From Treponema_I sp045599005 (GTDB lineage: Bacteria; Spirochaetota; Spirochaetia; Treponematales; Treponemataceae), in NCBI GenBank assembly GCA_045599005.1, contig JAZRVF010000020.1:62001-126000 (forward strand): 64,000 nt of DNA. Direction: 5' to 3'. The notes under the pieces are model-generated. The model saw nothing but the letters and a program-made list of their open reading frames with translations, was not told where the DNA came from and made no database searches. Shown here one piece after another: positions 8,373-17,647 of the stretch (position 1 is the first letter of the stretch; the number at the start of each line of letters is the position of its first letter). Made by a program: the position numbers and the translations under genes.

Positions 8373-9707
8373 ATGAGAGATTCAAATCTGAACATGACTG
8401 AAGGCAACACGACCAGCCTTCTGATCCGTTTTTCAATCCCCATGCTGATCGGAAACCTTTTTCAGCAGCTTTACAACATTGTGGATTCAGTTGTCGTCGG
8501 AAAACTTGTGGGTGCCAATGCACTTGCTGCAATCGGTGTGACAGGTCCCATGTCCTTTTTCTTTTTTGCACTGTGCAACGGAATCGGAAACGGCGGTGGA
8601 ATCGTCACGTCCCAGTGTTTCGGAAGCAATGACACAAAGAATCTTAAAAAATGTATCACCAATGTCGGATACATAATGATTGTTTTCCCACTGATAATGG
8701 GAATGATCGCATATTTTTTATCAGGTCCTCTGCTTGTTCTTCTTGACACTCCCGAAGACATTTTTGAGGAAGCCCACACATATCTTAAGATTCTCTGTCT
8801 TGGGCTGGTCTTTGTCTCAATTTACAATTATGTATCCTCAATGCTCCGTGCTTTGGGCGATTCAAAGACACCTCTGTATTTCCTGATTTTTTCATGCATC
8901 CTCAACACGATTCTTGATATCATTTTCGTAAAATACCTGAACATGAGTGTTGCCGGAGCCGGTATCGCAACTCTGATCTCCCAGTTTGTGTCCGGAGCCG
9001 CCTGCTTTGTCTTTGCCCTCAAAACGAATCCTTATTTCAAGATCTCAAAGGCTGATCTCGCTCTGGACGGAGAGATCATACGCCGTTCAATCAAGATCGG
9101 AATTCCTCTTTCACTGCAGTTCTCACTGATTGCAGTCTCAACTATGGCTCTGCAGCGTGTGGTAAATGCTTTCGGACCGGTTGCAGTCGCGGCCTTCTCA
9201 GCCACAAGCCGTGTTGAACAGGTTATTCATCAGCCTTATCAGACACTGAGCGCCGCACTTTCTACCTACACAGGCCAGAACTACGGTGCTAAGAAGACGG
9301 ACCGGGTGCTTCTCGGTTTCAGGAAGGGCATGAATCTGATGATTGTCTTCACGCTGCTGATGCTTGGTGTGATGCAGTTCTTCGGTGAGAACATCACAAG
9401 AATCTTCATCAACGAGCAGGAAGTAATCTACATGGGTGCCCAGGCTCTCAAGATCACCAGCTGGTTCTACTTCTTCCTTGGGCTGATCTATACAGTGCGC
9501 GGTGTCCTTACCGGAGTAGGCGACAGTTTCTTTGCACTGTTCAACGGAATTGTGGAAGTTATCGGCCGTTTTGCACTTCCTCTTCCCATGACAATGATTC
9601 CTTTCTTCGGAGTCTGGGGACTCTGGTGGTCGGTGGGATTTGTCTGGATCCTAAGCGGTGTAACAGCCTGGTTCCGCTACATCTGGTACCGGAAGAAGGC
9701 ACTGTGA
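8373..9707 (+). CDS. MATE family efflux transporter
   Basis: A 444-aa membrane protein of the MATE family with about 12 hydrophobic segments. It begins MTEGNTTSLLIRFSIPMLIGNLFQQLYNIVD at residue 6, the common start of the clostridial/spirochaetal MATE subgroup, and has the SMLRALGDSKTPLYFL and TGVGDS motifs. It exports cationic drugs or metabolites against Na+ or H+ by family knowledge; the substrate is unknown. It is monocistronic: a terminator lies upstream and the lipoprotein gene downstream has its own promoter. It is close to the MATE proteins at 5994 and 40305 in plan but is a separate copy. Confidence 0.93.
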   Translation: MRDSNLNMTEGNTTSLLIRFSIPMLIGNLFQQLYNIVDSVVVGKLVGANALAAIGVTGPMSFFFFALCNGIGNGGGIVTSQCFGSNDTKNLKKCITNVGYIMIVFPLIMGMIAYFLSGPLLVLLDTPEDIFEEAHTYLKILCLGLVFVSIYNYVSSMLRALGDSKTPLYFLIFSCILNTILDIIFVKYLNMSVAGAGIATLISQFVSGAACFVFALKTNPYFKISKADLALDGEIIRRSIKIGIPLSLQFSLIAVSTMALQRVVNAFGPVAVAAFSATSRVEQVIHQPYQTLSAALSTYTGQNYGAKKTDRVLLGFRKGMNLMIVFTLLMLGVMQFFGENITRIFINEQEVIYMGAQALKITSWFYFFLGLIYTVRGVLTGVGDSFFALFNGIVEVIGRFALPLPMTMIPFFGVWGLWWSVGFVWILSGVTAWFRYIWYRKKAL

Positions 9708-9739
9708 CAGCAGGGTACAGCTGGAAAAACTGTACTGTC

Positions 9740-9768
9740 TTGCAAACAGAAGCTTTTCTGTATACTAT
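9740..9768 (+). promoter_or_regulatory. Promoter of the 9775 gene, leaderless geometry
   Basis: TTGCAA (9740-9745), 17-bp spacer, TACTAT (9763-9768), then exactly 6 nt to the ATG at 9775. No SD is present. Same geometry as purD. Confidence 0.6.
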
Positions 9769-9774
9769 TGACCC

Positions 9775-10617
9775 ATGAATTTTACCCGGAACATGGCAGC
9801 CCTTATTCTGATCGGCTCAGTCTTATGTGCTGCTTTTTTCTGTACATCATGTAAAAAACAGACACCTTTACGAACTCCCGAAGAGATTCTGCAGGAATAT
9901 GAGCAGACTGCCGACATGATTGTGGAAAACGCTCTTGATTCTGCAGGAACACCCTTTGAAAATCAGGATTTTTCAATTCCAAAGTGGATGCCTTCTGAAA
10001 ACAAGCCCATAATTCTGCTTTTCGGTCACGGTTATTCAAAATGGGAAGGTGAAGAACAGCAGACTGCCCGGGAAAATCTGATGAGCACACTTCGGAAGGA
10101 AGTGGGACTTTATTCAGAAGGCGGTGTGATTGAGGAAATGGATTTTCTGCAGGAATACCTGACCGGAAAACGTATCCGCACGAATTTCCTTGCCACTGAT
10201 CTGAAAGGGACACAGGCCCAGGCGCTGATCATTGTTTCTGCACCGGACCGTACCCATTATGCACTGGCTGCACTCCAGGAAGTGTCCAGTCTTCCGGTCT
10301 ACTCAGTTTTTCCTCAGGATGATGTTCTCGGAACAGAAGCAGGTTCCACCTTTGTTCTGGATTATCAGGGGGATAAAGCAACTCAGAACGATGAGGAAGT
10401 CGCCTCTTTTGACGGAGATCTGAGCAGAGTCCTTATTCCCATGATCAAAGCGATAAAAAAAGAAAACAAAACTGATTTTATCAGCGAATTCCGGACAAAA
10501 CTTTCTGATTTTTACACCGGTTTTTCTCTGATTCCTTATGTAGATCCGGAAACAGGCTTGAAGTCACAGAATCACTTTGTGCTTTCGGTTGAAAACGCAG
10601 GTGAGTCTGACTTGTGA
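9775..10617 (+). CDS. Putative lipoprotein of unknown function
   Basis: I do not recognise this family. The 280-aa product has an N-terminal hydrophobic signal (about residues 5-25) ending FFCTSC, a plausible spirochaetal lipobox with C26 as the lipidated cysteine. The mature part is soluble with alternating alpha/beta character (ILLFGHGYSKW, ALIIVSAPDRTHYALAAL), which recalls a periplasmic-binding-protein-like Rossmann fold; that is only an impression. The start has no SD and follows a -10 by 6 nt. A phosphoesterase follows 42 bp later and may be cotranscribed. Confidence 0.7.
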   Translation: MNFTRNMAALILIGSVLCAAFFCTSCKKQTPLRTPEEILQEYEQTADMIVENALDSAGTPFENQDFSIPKWMPSENKPIILLFGHGYSKWEGEEQQTARENLMSTLRKEVGLYSEGGVIEEMDFLQEYLTGKRIRTNFLATDLKGTQAQALIIVSAPDRTHYALAALQEVSSLPVYSVFPQDDVLGTEAGSTFVLDYQGDKATQNDEEVASFDGDLSRVLIPMIKAIKKENKTDFISEFRTKLSDFYTGFSLIPYVDPETGLKSQNHFVLSVENAGESDL

Positions 10618-10659
10618 TTGTACTACTAATGAAATTTTTGGACTTGAAAGGAAAAAAAT

Positions 10660-11346
10660 ATGAACGCTCTTGTTCAGCAGGATAACGGACTGATCGGCAG
10701 CTCTGAAGACATAAAAGCACTTCAGGAAAAAGAGGAAGCCAGACTTCTTGTTGTCTCTGACACCCACGGAGAATCTGAGCTTCTGGAACAGATTCTTGAG
10801 AAATTCGGCTCTGAATGTGACGCACTGGTTTTCTGCGGTGACGGAGTCTGTGATGTGGAATTCTGTGTTGAGCGTGCTTTTTTTGACGAAGATTTCAGAA
10901 ACTGTCTGCCGCCGGTAATTGCCTTTGCACGGGGAAACGGCGATGCCTCCAGTTATGTCCTGATGATTGATCCTGAAGATTTTGAGATCCCGCCGGCCAT
11001 GCGGAGTATTGCCGTTCCAGACTGGATATGCCTTGAGGCTGCGGGGCGCACAGTTTATGCTGTGCACGGCCACCGGCACAATGTGGACTGGGGCACTGAC
11101 ACTCTTCAGGCGACCGCATACACAATGGATGCAGACATGGTGTTTTTCGGCCACACACACCGGCCTTTTTCTGAAGAAACTGAAGGCACACTGTTCCTGA
11201 ATCCGGGAAGTGTGGCACGGCCCCGCGGCGGAAGCAGCCCTTCTTTTGCGGTTGTGTCTTTTCCCGGTACAACGGAGCGTTTCTCAATCCAGAAGTTTGC
11301 AGTACAGCGGTCAGTTTTCAACACAATCACTTTTCATGAAATCTGA
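10660..11346 (+). CDS. YfcE/MJ0936-type metallophosphoesterase
   Basis: A 228-aa calcineurin-like phosphodiesterase. The metal-binding motifs occur in order: SDTHGE (D-x-H), GDGVCD (GDxxD), RGNGD (GN[HG]D), VHGH, and FFGHTH, ending in the conserved NPGSVARPRG. The family hydrolyses phosphodiesters such as cyclic nucleotides in vitro; the physiological substrate is unknown. Compared with short YfcE proteins it carries an insertion of roughly 25 residues between the second and third motifs and an N-terminal extension of about 25 residues. AAAGG precedes the ATG. No terminator is evident before glgX. Confidence 0.9.
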   Translation: MNALVQQDNGLIGSSEDIKALQEKEEARLLVVSDTHGESELLEQILEKFGSECDALVFCGDGVCDVEFCVERAFFDEDFRNCLPPVIAFARGNGDASSYVLMIDPEDFEIPPAMRSIAVPDWICLEAAGRTVYAVHGHRHNVDWGTDTLQATAYTMDADMVFFGHTHRPFSEETEGTLFLNPGSVARPRGGSSPSFAVVSFPGTTERFSIQKFAVQRSVFNTITFHEI

Positions 11347-11376
11347 TCAGAAACAGAATTCTGCAGTGCAAATATC

Positions 11377-11455
11377 AAATTTCTCGAAATTTTGTAACAT
11401 TTTTTTGTTTTGAATGAGTTTTTTTATGTAAGTTTTATTCCCGATATGGTATTAT
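11377..11455 (+). promoter_or_regulatory. glgX promoter region
   Basis: A perfect inverted repeat AAATTTCTCGAAATTT (11377-11392) lies upstream of a -10 TATTAT (11450-11455) that ends 9 nt before the glgX ATG. The -35 is not convincing. The palindrome could be an operator; no SD is seen, so the leader would be 2-3 nt. Confidence 0.4.
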
Positions 11456-11464
11456 CGGAAAATC

Positions 11465-13606
11465 ATGAACACAGAGCTCAGTGTACAAGACGGAAAGCCT
11501 CTTCCTCTGGGACCGTCACTTACAGCGGAAGGCGTCAATTTCAGTATTTTTTCACGCAACGCCACAAGCATCACAATCGATATTTTTGAAGATCAGAATT
11601 CCAATGTCCCTTATTTTTCATACACACTTCATAAACAGCTGAACCGGACCGGAGACATCTGGCATGTTTTCATCAAAGGCCTGAAAGCCGGCGCACTGTA
11701 TCTGTTCCGTGCGGACGGACCTTTCGCACCTGAGAAAGGCTACAGGTTCAACAGGAACGCTTTCCTTTTTGACCCTTATGCCCGTTCTTACACTGCCCAG
11801 TCAATCTTTCTGAATCTGGACAGCAACTACACACCGGCGACGGATTCCATGGACATAATGATGGGTCACCTTCCCGACGCAAGAAACATGCCAAAGTGTG
11901 TCGTGATTGACAATGATTTTGACTGGCAGCATGACCGTCCGCTGAATTATCCGCTGAGAAAAAGCGTACTGTATGAGGCACACCTTAAAGGTCTTACGGC
12001 AAGTGAGACAAGCGGGGTGGCGCATCCGGGCACATACCGTGGCCTGATTGAGAAAATCCCCTATTTCAAGGAACTTGGGGTAACAAGCATAGAGCTGCAG
12101 CCGGTACAGGAATTTGACGAATGGGAAAATGCCAACGTGAATCCGCGGACAGGTGAGCGGCTTAAGAACTTCTGGGGTTACAGCACAATCGGTTTTTTTG
12201 CACCCAAGGCGACTTACGCTGCAGACAGGACTCCAGGTGGCGCAGTTGCTGAGTTCAAGGAAATGGTCCGCGAGATGCACAAGGCCGGTCTTGAAGTGAT
12301 TCTGGACATTGTCTTCAATCATACGGCAGAAGGCAACGAGCACGGTGTCACCATGAATTTCCGCGGTCTGGACAACAGCATCTATTACATTCTTGACAGC
12401 AAGAAACAGTATTACGCAAACTATTCCGGCTGTGGAAACACCATGAACTGCAATCATCCGGTCCTGCGCTCATTCATCATTGACTGTCTTCGTTACTGGG
12501 TCTGCGAGATGCATGTTGACGGATTCCGTTTTGACCTGGGATCCATTCTGGGCCGTGACAAATCTGGGCATCTTATGGAAGATCCGCCGGTTCTGGAACG
12601 CATTGCCGAAGATCCTGTACTGCGCAACACAAAAATCATTGCAGAAGCCTGGGATGCAGGCGGTGCTTATCAGGTGGGCAGTTTCCCCGGCGGACGATGG
12701 GCTGAGTGGAACGACAGGTTCCGGGATGATGTGCGGAGATTCTGGCGCGGTGACGACGGACTCTGCAGTGCGATAGCAACTCGCCTGAGCGGTTCTTCTG
12801 ACCTGTATCTCCGTGACGGAAGAAAACCTTTCCATTCTGTGAATTTCATCACCAGTCATGACGGTTTTACCTTGAACGACCTTCTTTCCTACAACGGAAA
12901 ACACAACGAAGAGAACGGTGAGCACAACAATGACGGAAACAACAACAACAACAGCTATAATTACGGTTTCGAGGGCGACACAGAAAATCCGCAGATAGAA
13001 AGCATCCGTACTCGGCAGGCAAAAAACATTCTGCTTACGCTGCTGCTTTCCCAGGGAACGCCTATGCTGCTTGCAGGTGACGAGTTCCGGCGGACTCAGG
13101 GCGGTAACAACAATGCCTACTGTCAGGACAATGACATTTCCTGGATTGACTGGACATGTCTTGACCGGCATGCAGAAGTTCTGCGTTTTACCCGCATGCT
13201 GATTGACTTCCGTCTGAGTCATCCTGCTTTCCTTCGTCCTGAATTTTTCTCGGGCAAGGATTTCTCACTGAACAGCATGGAAGACATAAGCTGGTTTGAC
13301 GAGGATGCACAGACTCCGGACTGGTCAAAACTGGATCACTTCGTGGCATTCCGTATGGACGGAAGCCGTGAGGAAATCCTTGCGGAACGTGATGACAATG
13401 ACTTCTACATCATGTTCAATTCCTCAACCCGTGACAAAACAGTCAGACTGCCGGTGCCGCCGGAGGGCAAACAGTGGTACCGCTGCATAGATACTTCCGT
13501 TGCAGCTCCTGATGATTTTCTGGATGACGGAAACGAGGAACTGCTTCCTGTGCAGACACGTTATGTCCTGCCTGCCAGATCCTGTGCAGTGCTTCTGAGC
13601 AAATAA
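11465..13606 (+). CDS. glgX: Glycogen debranching enzyme (GH13 isoamylase type)
   Basis: Hydrolyses alpha-1,6 branches of glycogen or phosphorylase limit dextrin. The 713-aa protein has an N-terminal CBM48-like domain (GKPLPLGPSLTAEGVNFSIFSRNA) and a GH13 barrel with the four conserved regions: DIVFNHTAEG, DGFRFDLGS (nucleophile Asp), IIAEAWDAGG (acid Glu) and FITSHDGFTLNDL. A polar N/G/H-rich loop (near residue 480) follows region IV, as in TreX/GlgX enzymes. No signal peptide, so cytoplasmic. glgP is 157 bp downstream, so the two form a glycogen breakdown module although glgP has its own promoter. Confidence 0.95.
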   Translation: MNTELSVQDGKPLPLGPSLTAEGVNFSIFSRNATSITIDIFEDQNSNVPYFSYTLHKQLNRTGDIWHVFIKGLKAGALYLFRADGPFAPEKGYRFNRNAFLFDPYARSYTAQSIFLNLDSNYTPATDSMDIMMGHLPDARNMPKCVVIDNDFDWQHDRPLNYPLRKSVLYEAHLKGLTASETSGVAHPGTYRGLIEKIPYFKELGVTSIELQPVQEFDEWENANVNPRTGERLKNFWGYSTIGFFAPKATYAADRTPGGAVAEFKEMVREMHKAGLEVILDIVFNHTAEGNEHGVTMNFRGLDNSIYYILDSKKQYYANYSGCGNTMNCNHPVLRSFIIDCLRYWVCEMHVDGFRFDLGSILGRDKSGHLMEDPPVLERIAEDPVLRNTKIIAEAWDAGGAYQVGSFPGGRWAEWNDRFRDDVRRFWRGDDGLCSAIATRLSGSSDLYLRDGRKPFHSVNFITSHDGFTLNDLLSYNGKHNEENGEHNNDGNNNNNSYNYGFEGDTENPQIESIRTRQAKNILLTLLLSQGTPMLLAGDEFRRTQGGNNNAYCQDNDISWIDWTCLDRHAEVLRFTRMLIDFRLSHPAFLRPEFFSGKDFSLNSMEDISWFDEDAQTPDWSKLDHFVAFRMDGSREEILAERDDNDFYIMFNSSTRDKTVRLPVPPEGKQWYRCIDTSVAAPDDFLDDGNEELLPVQTRYVLPARSCAVLLSK

Positions 13607-13659
13607 GGCAGCGTAGTGGTGCTGCAGGCATCTCTGAGGGATTCCGGGATGCATATATA

Positions 13660-13712
13660 GTTTTACAGGAATCAGTAAAACGGTTTACAAACTGTTTTCT
13701 GTATGTTACAGT
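13660..13712 (+). promoter_or_regulatory. glgP promoter with palindromic operator
   Basis: TTTACA (13684-13689), 17-bp spacer, TACAGT (13707-13712). Immediately upstream is GTTTTAC-N8-GTAAAAC (13660-13681), and the -35 itself sits in AAACGGTTTACAAACTGTTT, two AAACnGTTT motifs in tandem. The arrangement suggests a repressor or activator site at this promoter. The leader carries AGGAGG before the ATG. Confidence 0.5.
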
Positions 13713-13763
13713 AATTTTGAGATTCGATCACGACAGTGTTCTTTTTATTAGGAGGAATCACAC

Positions 13764-16211
13764 ATGAAATTTGATGCAGAATCATTCAAGGCCAATCTTT
13801 CCGCCAGACTGAAACGTCAGTACGGTAAAGAAATTTCTCAGGCAAACAAACACGACTTATTTGACGCAGTTTCAGCTTCTGCAATGGAACTGATCGTTGA
13901 GAACTGGATGAAAACACGCAGCGCCAACTATAAGAAACAGGGACGACGCGTATATTACCTTTCCGCAGAGTTCCTTATGGGACGCGCACTCAGCAACAAC
14001 CTGATCAATGCGGGGATTATGGAAGGTGTCCGCGATGTTCTGAATGAACTGGGCGTTGACTACGACATGGTGGAAGATCAGGAACCGGACGCAGGTCTTG
14101 GTAACGGCGGTCTTGGCCGCCTGGCTGCATGTTTCCTTGATTCACTTGCCACACTGGATTATCCCGGACACGGTTACGGAATCCGCTACCAGTACGGAAT
14201 GTTTGAGCAGCACATTGAGAACGGCTGCCAGGTTGAGTACCCGGACAACTGGCTGAAACACCGGGATCCCTGGGAAATCAAACGCAGTGATCTTGCCGTG
14301 ACTGTAAAATTCGGCGGAAATGTTGCATGCCGCAAAGGTCCCAACGGAACAGACCAGTTCTATGTTGAGAATGCGGAGGAAATCCTTGCCACACCTTATG
14401 ACATGCCTATCGTCGGTTATGACACCAACACAGTCAACACACTGCGTCTGTGGCAGGCTTCAAGCACTGACGGTTTTGACCTCCAGCTTTTCAACAACAT
14501 GGAATACAACCGTGCTGTGGAGAAACAGAATTCTGCGGAAAACGTAAGCCGCGTTCTGTATCCTAACGACAACGGCCCTTCAGGAAAGGCTCTCCGTCTG
14601 AAACAGCAGTATTTCTTCTCAAGTGCTTCTCTGCAGGATCTGCTGAATCATTTTATTGCTGATCACGGAACTGATTTCCAGAAATTCCCTGATTATCAGG
14701 TGATCCAGCTGAATGATACCCACCCTGTAGTGGCAATTCCGGAACTGATGCGCCTTCTCATGGACGAACAGGGTCTTGGCTGGGACGAAGCCTGGTCAAT
14801 CGTTGTGCGCACTTTTGCCTATACAAACCACACGATTCTTGCGGAAGCCCTTGAAAAATGGCCTATCGAGATCTTCCAGGGTCTGCTGCCCCGTATCTAT
14901 CAGATTGTTGAGGAGATCAACCGCCGCTTCAATATTGAACTGCGCGAGAAATTCCCCAACGATTACGAGAAACAGAACCGCATGGGAATCATCCATAACG
15001 GCATGATCCATATGGCATGGCTTGCAATTCATGCCTGCTACAGTGTGAACGGTGTTGCCGCACTGCATACAGAACTGCTCAAGACTCAGGAACTGGCAGA
15101 CTGGTACGGACTTTATCCTGAGAAATTCAACAACAAGACAAACGGTATCACTCAGCGCCGCTGGCTGCTCAGTGCAAACCCACGTCTTGCCGAATTCATC
15201 ACAAAGAGAATCGGCCACGGTTGGGAAAAGGATCTGTCCAAACTGCGCGAACTGGAAAAATTTGCTGATGACGAGGCTTCTCTTAAGGAACTGCTTGAGA
15301 TCAAGCAGCTGAACAAAGAGGCTCTGGCAAAATATCTCAAGACAAGTCAGAATGAATTCCTTGATCCGGATTCAATTTTTGATGTTCAGATCAAGCGTCT
15401 TCACGAATACAAACGTCAGCTGCTGAATGTGCTGCACATCATGTATCTGTACAACCGCCTGATTGAGGATCCTGACTTCAACCCGCCTGCACGCACATAC
15501 ATTTTCGGTGCCAAGGCCGCATCAGGTTACCGCCGTGCAAAATCAATCATCAAACTGATCAATTCTGTGGCTGAGCGTGTGAACAATGACCGCCGTGTCC
15601 GCGGAAAACTGCGTGTTGTGTTTGTTGAGAACTACCGTGTCTCTGTTGCGGAGAAACTTTTCCCCGCATCTGATGTCTCCGAGCAGATTTCTACAGCCGG
15701 TAAAGAGGCTTCCGGAACCGGAAACATGAAGTTCATGGTGAACGGTGCCCTTACCCTGGGAACTCTGGACGGTGCAAACATTGAGATTGTTGAGGAAGCC
15801 GGTGCAGAGAACGCATTCATCTTCGGTCTTACAGCTGATGACATCATCAAGATTGAAAGTGAGCACAGCTACAATCCCCAGAAGTATCTGGAACGCAATC
15901 CTGAACTGGCAAAGGTTATGAACCAGCTGGTTGACGGCACTTATGACAGTGACCACCAGATGTTCCGTGAACTGTACGATTCTCTGATTTACGGTGTTGA
16001 AGGTCAGCGCCCTGATGTTTACTACGTCCTTGCTGACTTTGATGCCTATGCCGCCGCTCAGGAGAAAGTTGCCGCCGCTTATACTGACCGTATGGGCTGG
16101 GCAAAGAAGGCTCTGCTGAACATTGCCCGCAGCGGAAAATTCTCTTCTGACCGCACGATTGAAGATTATGTAAAAGACATCTGGCATCTGGAGAAACTTC
16201 AGGTAAAATAA
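13764..16211 (+). CDS. glgP: Glycogen/starch phosphorylase
   Basis: Releases glucose 1-phosphate from alpha-1,4-glucan ends, using pyridoxal phosphate. The 815-aa length is typical of GT35. The PLP lysine is K656 in EASGTGNMKFMVNGALTLG. Other family blocks are GLGNGGLGRLAACFLDS, YGIRYQYGMFEQ, QLNDTHPVVAIPELMR and KRLHEYKRQLLN. It has a strong AGGAGG SD. With GlgX at 11465 it can fully degrade glycogen, and the stand-alone CBM48 protein at 38498 may bind the same polymer. No clear terminator was found after it. Confidence 0.97.
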   Translation: MKFDAESFKANLSARLKRQYGKEISQANKHDLFDAVSASAMELIVENWMKTRSANYKKQGRRVYYLSAEFLMGRALSNNLINAGIMEGVRDVLNELGVDYDMVEDQEPDAGLGNGGLGRLAACFLDSLATLDYPGHGYGIRYQYGMFEQHIENGCQVEYPDNWLKHRDPWEIKRSDLAVTVKFGGNVACRKGPNGTDQFYVENAEEILATPYDMPIVGYDTNTVNTLRLWQASSTDGFDLQLFNNMEYNRAVEKQNSAENVSRVLYPNDNGPSGKALRLKQQYFFSSASLQDLLNHFIADHGTDFQKFPDYQVIQLNDTHPVVAIPELMRLLMDEQGLGWDEAWSIVVRTFAYTNHTILAEALEKWPIEIFQGLLPRIYQIVEEINRRFNIELREKFPNDYEKQNRMGIIHNGMIHMAWLAIHACYSVNGVAALHTELLKTQELADWYGLYPEKFNNKTNGITQRRWLLSANPRLAEFITKRIGHGWEKDLSKLRELEKFADDEASLKELLEIKQLNKEALAKYLKTSQNEFLDPDSIFDVQIKRLHEYKRQLLNVLHIMYLYNRLIEDPDFNPPARTYIFGAKAASGYRRAKSIIKLINSVAERVNNDRRVRGKLRVVFVENYRVSVAEKLFPASDVSEQISTAGKEASGTGNMKFMVNGALTLGTLDGANIEIVEEAGAENAFIFGLTADDIIKIESEHSYNPQKYLERNPELAKVMNQLVDGTYDSDHQMFRELYDSLIYGVEGQRPDVYYVLADFDAYAAAQEKVAAAYTDRMGWAKKALLNIARSGKFSSDRTIEDYVKDIWHLEKLQVK

Positions 16212-16534
16212 GCGGACATATCGGGAAAAATCTGCTGTAAAGAAGCCGTGACGGACTTACGGAAAAACGCCCAGCCTGATTTGAGCTGTGAATTCACAGT
16301 TCTACCGGCGCTGCTGATTCTGTTCTGTCTGCCGCGGCTTCTGCGTTTTAAAAGATTTAAGTTCGGTTGTCCTCTGTTTTCAGACAAACTGCTCCTTTAG
16401 CAGCCTGTTCCCCTTGTTTTCCAGATTCCGCCGGATCCCGCAGACTGGACAGCTGTGCCGCGGCAAAAAAAGTTTTCGGTGGTCTTATCTGTTTGAATCT
16501 GATATATTGAGTGCATCTTCATCCGGAGGTTCCT
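16212..16534. other. Intergenic region after glgP
   Basis: No convincing gene in these 323 bases. There is a perfect 14-bp palindrome CTGTGAATTCACAG (16286-16299) whose TGTGA/TCACA arms resemble a compressed CRP-type site. The permease gene downstream has GGAGG at its start and a possible TATATT -10 near 16503. Confidence 0.4.
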
Positions 16535-17428
16535 ATGTCAAAAAAACTTGTTACCTTTCTGGCCTCAGCCGGTCTCCTTTTTATCACGGTAATCTGGGGT
16601 TTCGCCTTTGTTGTTGTCAAAAGTTCCCTTGATCTGATCCCGCCTGTATGGATGCTGGCGTTCCGTTTTTCAATCGCAGGAATTGCCCTTTCACTGATCT
16701 TCATAAAAAAACTGATACACATGACCAGAGCCGAGCTGATCCACGGGCTTCTGATCGGAGTGACTCTTTTTCTGGCATATCTTTTCCAGACAATCGGCTG
16801 CAATTACACTACTGCGGGTAAAAACGCCTTTCTTACCACGGTTTATGTGATCCTTGTGCCTTTCATAAACTGGGGACTGGTAAAAACCAGACCTGACGGC
16901 TATACAGTTGTGGCCGCTGTTCTTTCTCTCGTGGGAATCGGGTTTCTTTCACTGCGGGGCGACCTGACAATGAACATCGGTGACGTACTCACTCTTATCT
17001 GCGGTCTGTGTTATGCGCTTCAGATTATTGCCATTGCCCGCTATTCCCAGGGGGATGATCCCATAACCCTGTGTATCGTGCAGATTCTGTTCACTGCAGT
17101 CTGTTCCTGGGCAACTGCTCCGCTTTTTGACGGTGCCTTTCCGGTGGCCGGCGTGCAGAATCCGGAAATCATCGGCGGCATGCTTTATCTTGGACTTGGC
17201 AGCACGGCCTTTGCCTTCATTCTTCAGAATGTGTGCCAGAAATTTACTCCGCCTTCCACAGCAGCTCTTCTCATGTCATTTGAATCCGTGTTCGGCGCTC
17301 TTTCCGGTGTGCTCTTCCTTTCGGAGGTCATGGACGGACGTTCTCTCCTGGGCTGTGTGCTCATGTTCCTGGCAGTTGTGATCAGTGAGACAAAACTGGA
17401 GTTTCTCCGCCGGAAGAAAGCTTCGTAA
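16535..17428 (+). CDS. EamA (DMT) family permease
   Basis: A 297-aa integral membrane protein with about ten hydrophobic helices in two EamA repeats, the drug/metabolite transporter plan. The first helix has the conserved ITVIWGFAFVVVKSSLD, and the second repeat ends with SFESVFGALSGVLFLSE. These proteins usually export amino acids or other small metabolites; the substrate is unknown. The reading frame begins at 16511, but the ATG at 16535 has GGAGG at the right distance and matches family starts. Monocistronic by context. Confidence 0.9.
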   Translation: MSKKLVTFLASAGLLFITVIWGFAFVVVKSSLDLIPPVWMLAFRFSIAGIALSLIFIKKLIHMTRAELIHGLLIGVTLFLAYLFQTIGCNYTTAGKNAFLTTVYVILVPFINWGLVKTRPDGYTVVAAVLSLVGIGFLSLRGDLTMNIGDVLTLICGLCYALQIIAIARYSQGDDPITLCIVQILFTAVCSWATAPLFDGAFPVAGVQNPEIIGGMLYLGLGSTAFAFILQNVCQKFTPPSTAALLMSFESVFGALSGVLFLSEVMDGRSLLGCVLMFLAVVISETKLEFLRRKKAS

Positions 17429-17475
17429 GTGCATAAAATTGCAGAATTCGAATCAGTCTCAAAAAATAATAGCAA

Positions 17476-17523
17476 ATTTATGCATTTTTTGTATTGATTT
17501 TGCATAAATATTCGTGATACTAT
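17476..17523 (+). promoter_or_regulatory. Promoter and palindromic operators of the amino-acid-binding protein
   Basis: TTGATT (17494-17499) and TACTAT (17518-17523), 18-bp spacer (or GATACT at 17516, 16 bp). ATTTATGCA (17476-17484) and TGCATAAAT (17501-17509) form a 9-bp inverted repeat flanking the -35. The segment TGCATAAATATTCG (17501-17514) matches the ArgR box TGAATwwwwATTCA at 12 of 14 positions and lies in the spacer. ArgR control would suit an amino-acid-binding protein, but is inferred. Confidence 0.45.
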
Positions 17524-17532
17524 CCTTCATCG

Positions 17533-17611
17533 GCCGAAAGCAAGCAGGAATCTGCTGAAGAAGCGGACCGGTGGTTTATGTGACCACTGATTGAAATCAG
17601 GCTTGTACGGC
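17533..17611 (+). promoter_or_regulatory. Structured 5' leader upstream of the binding-protein gene
   Basis: About 118 nt of leader precede the ATG at 17648. GCCG (17533-17536) can pair with CGGC (17608-17611) and CAAGC (17541-17545) with GCTTG (17601-17605), closing a multibranch structure. Inside are GTGGT/ACCAC (17571-17575/17583-17587) and CTGATT/AATCAG (17587-17592/17595-17600). A competing hairpin AGCAG/CTGCT (17543-17547/17552-17556) would break the closing stem. I do not recognise it as a known riboswitch class. Confidence 0.4.
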
Positions 17612-17647
17612 TAGGACAAACTTTTTAAGGATTTTTTTGGAGGACGT

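Noticed and set aside
16199..16387. A 62-codon minus-strand frame after glgP
   Set aside because: No SD, begins inside glgP, and the sequence is basic and low in structure; nothing supports it as a gene.
17533..17640. Guanidine (ykkC-type) or lysine riboswitch in the binding-protein leader
   Set aside because: Only a CTAGG word is shared with ykkC, and the other conserved blocks of either class are absent.
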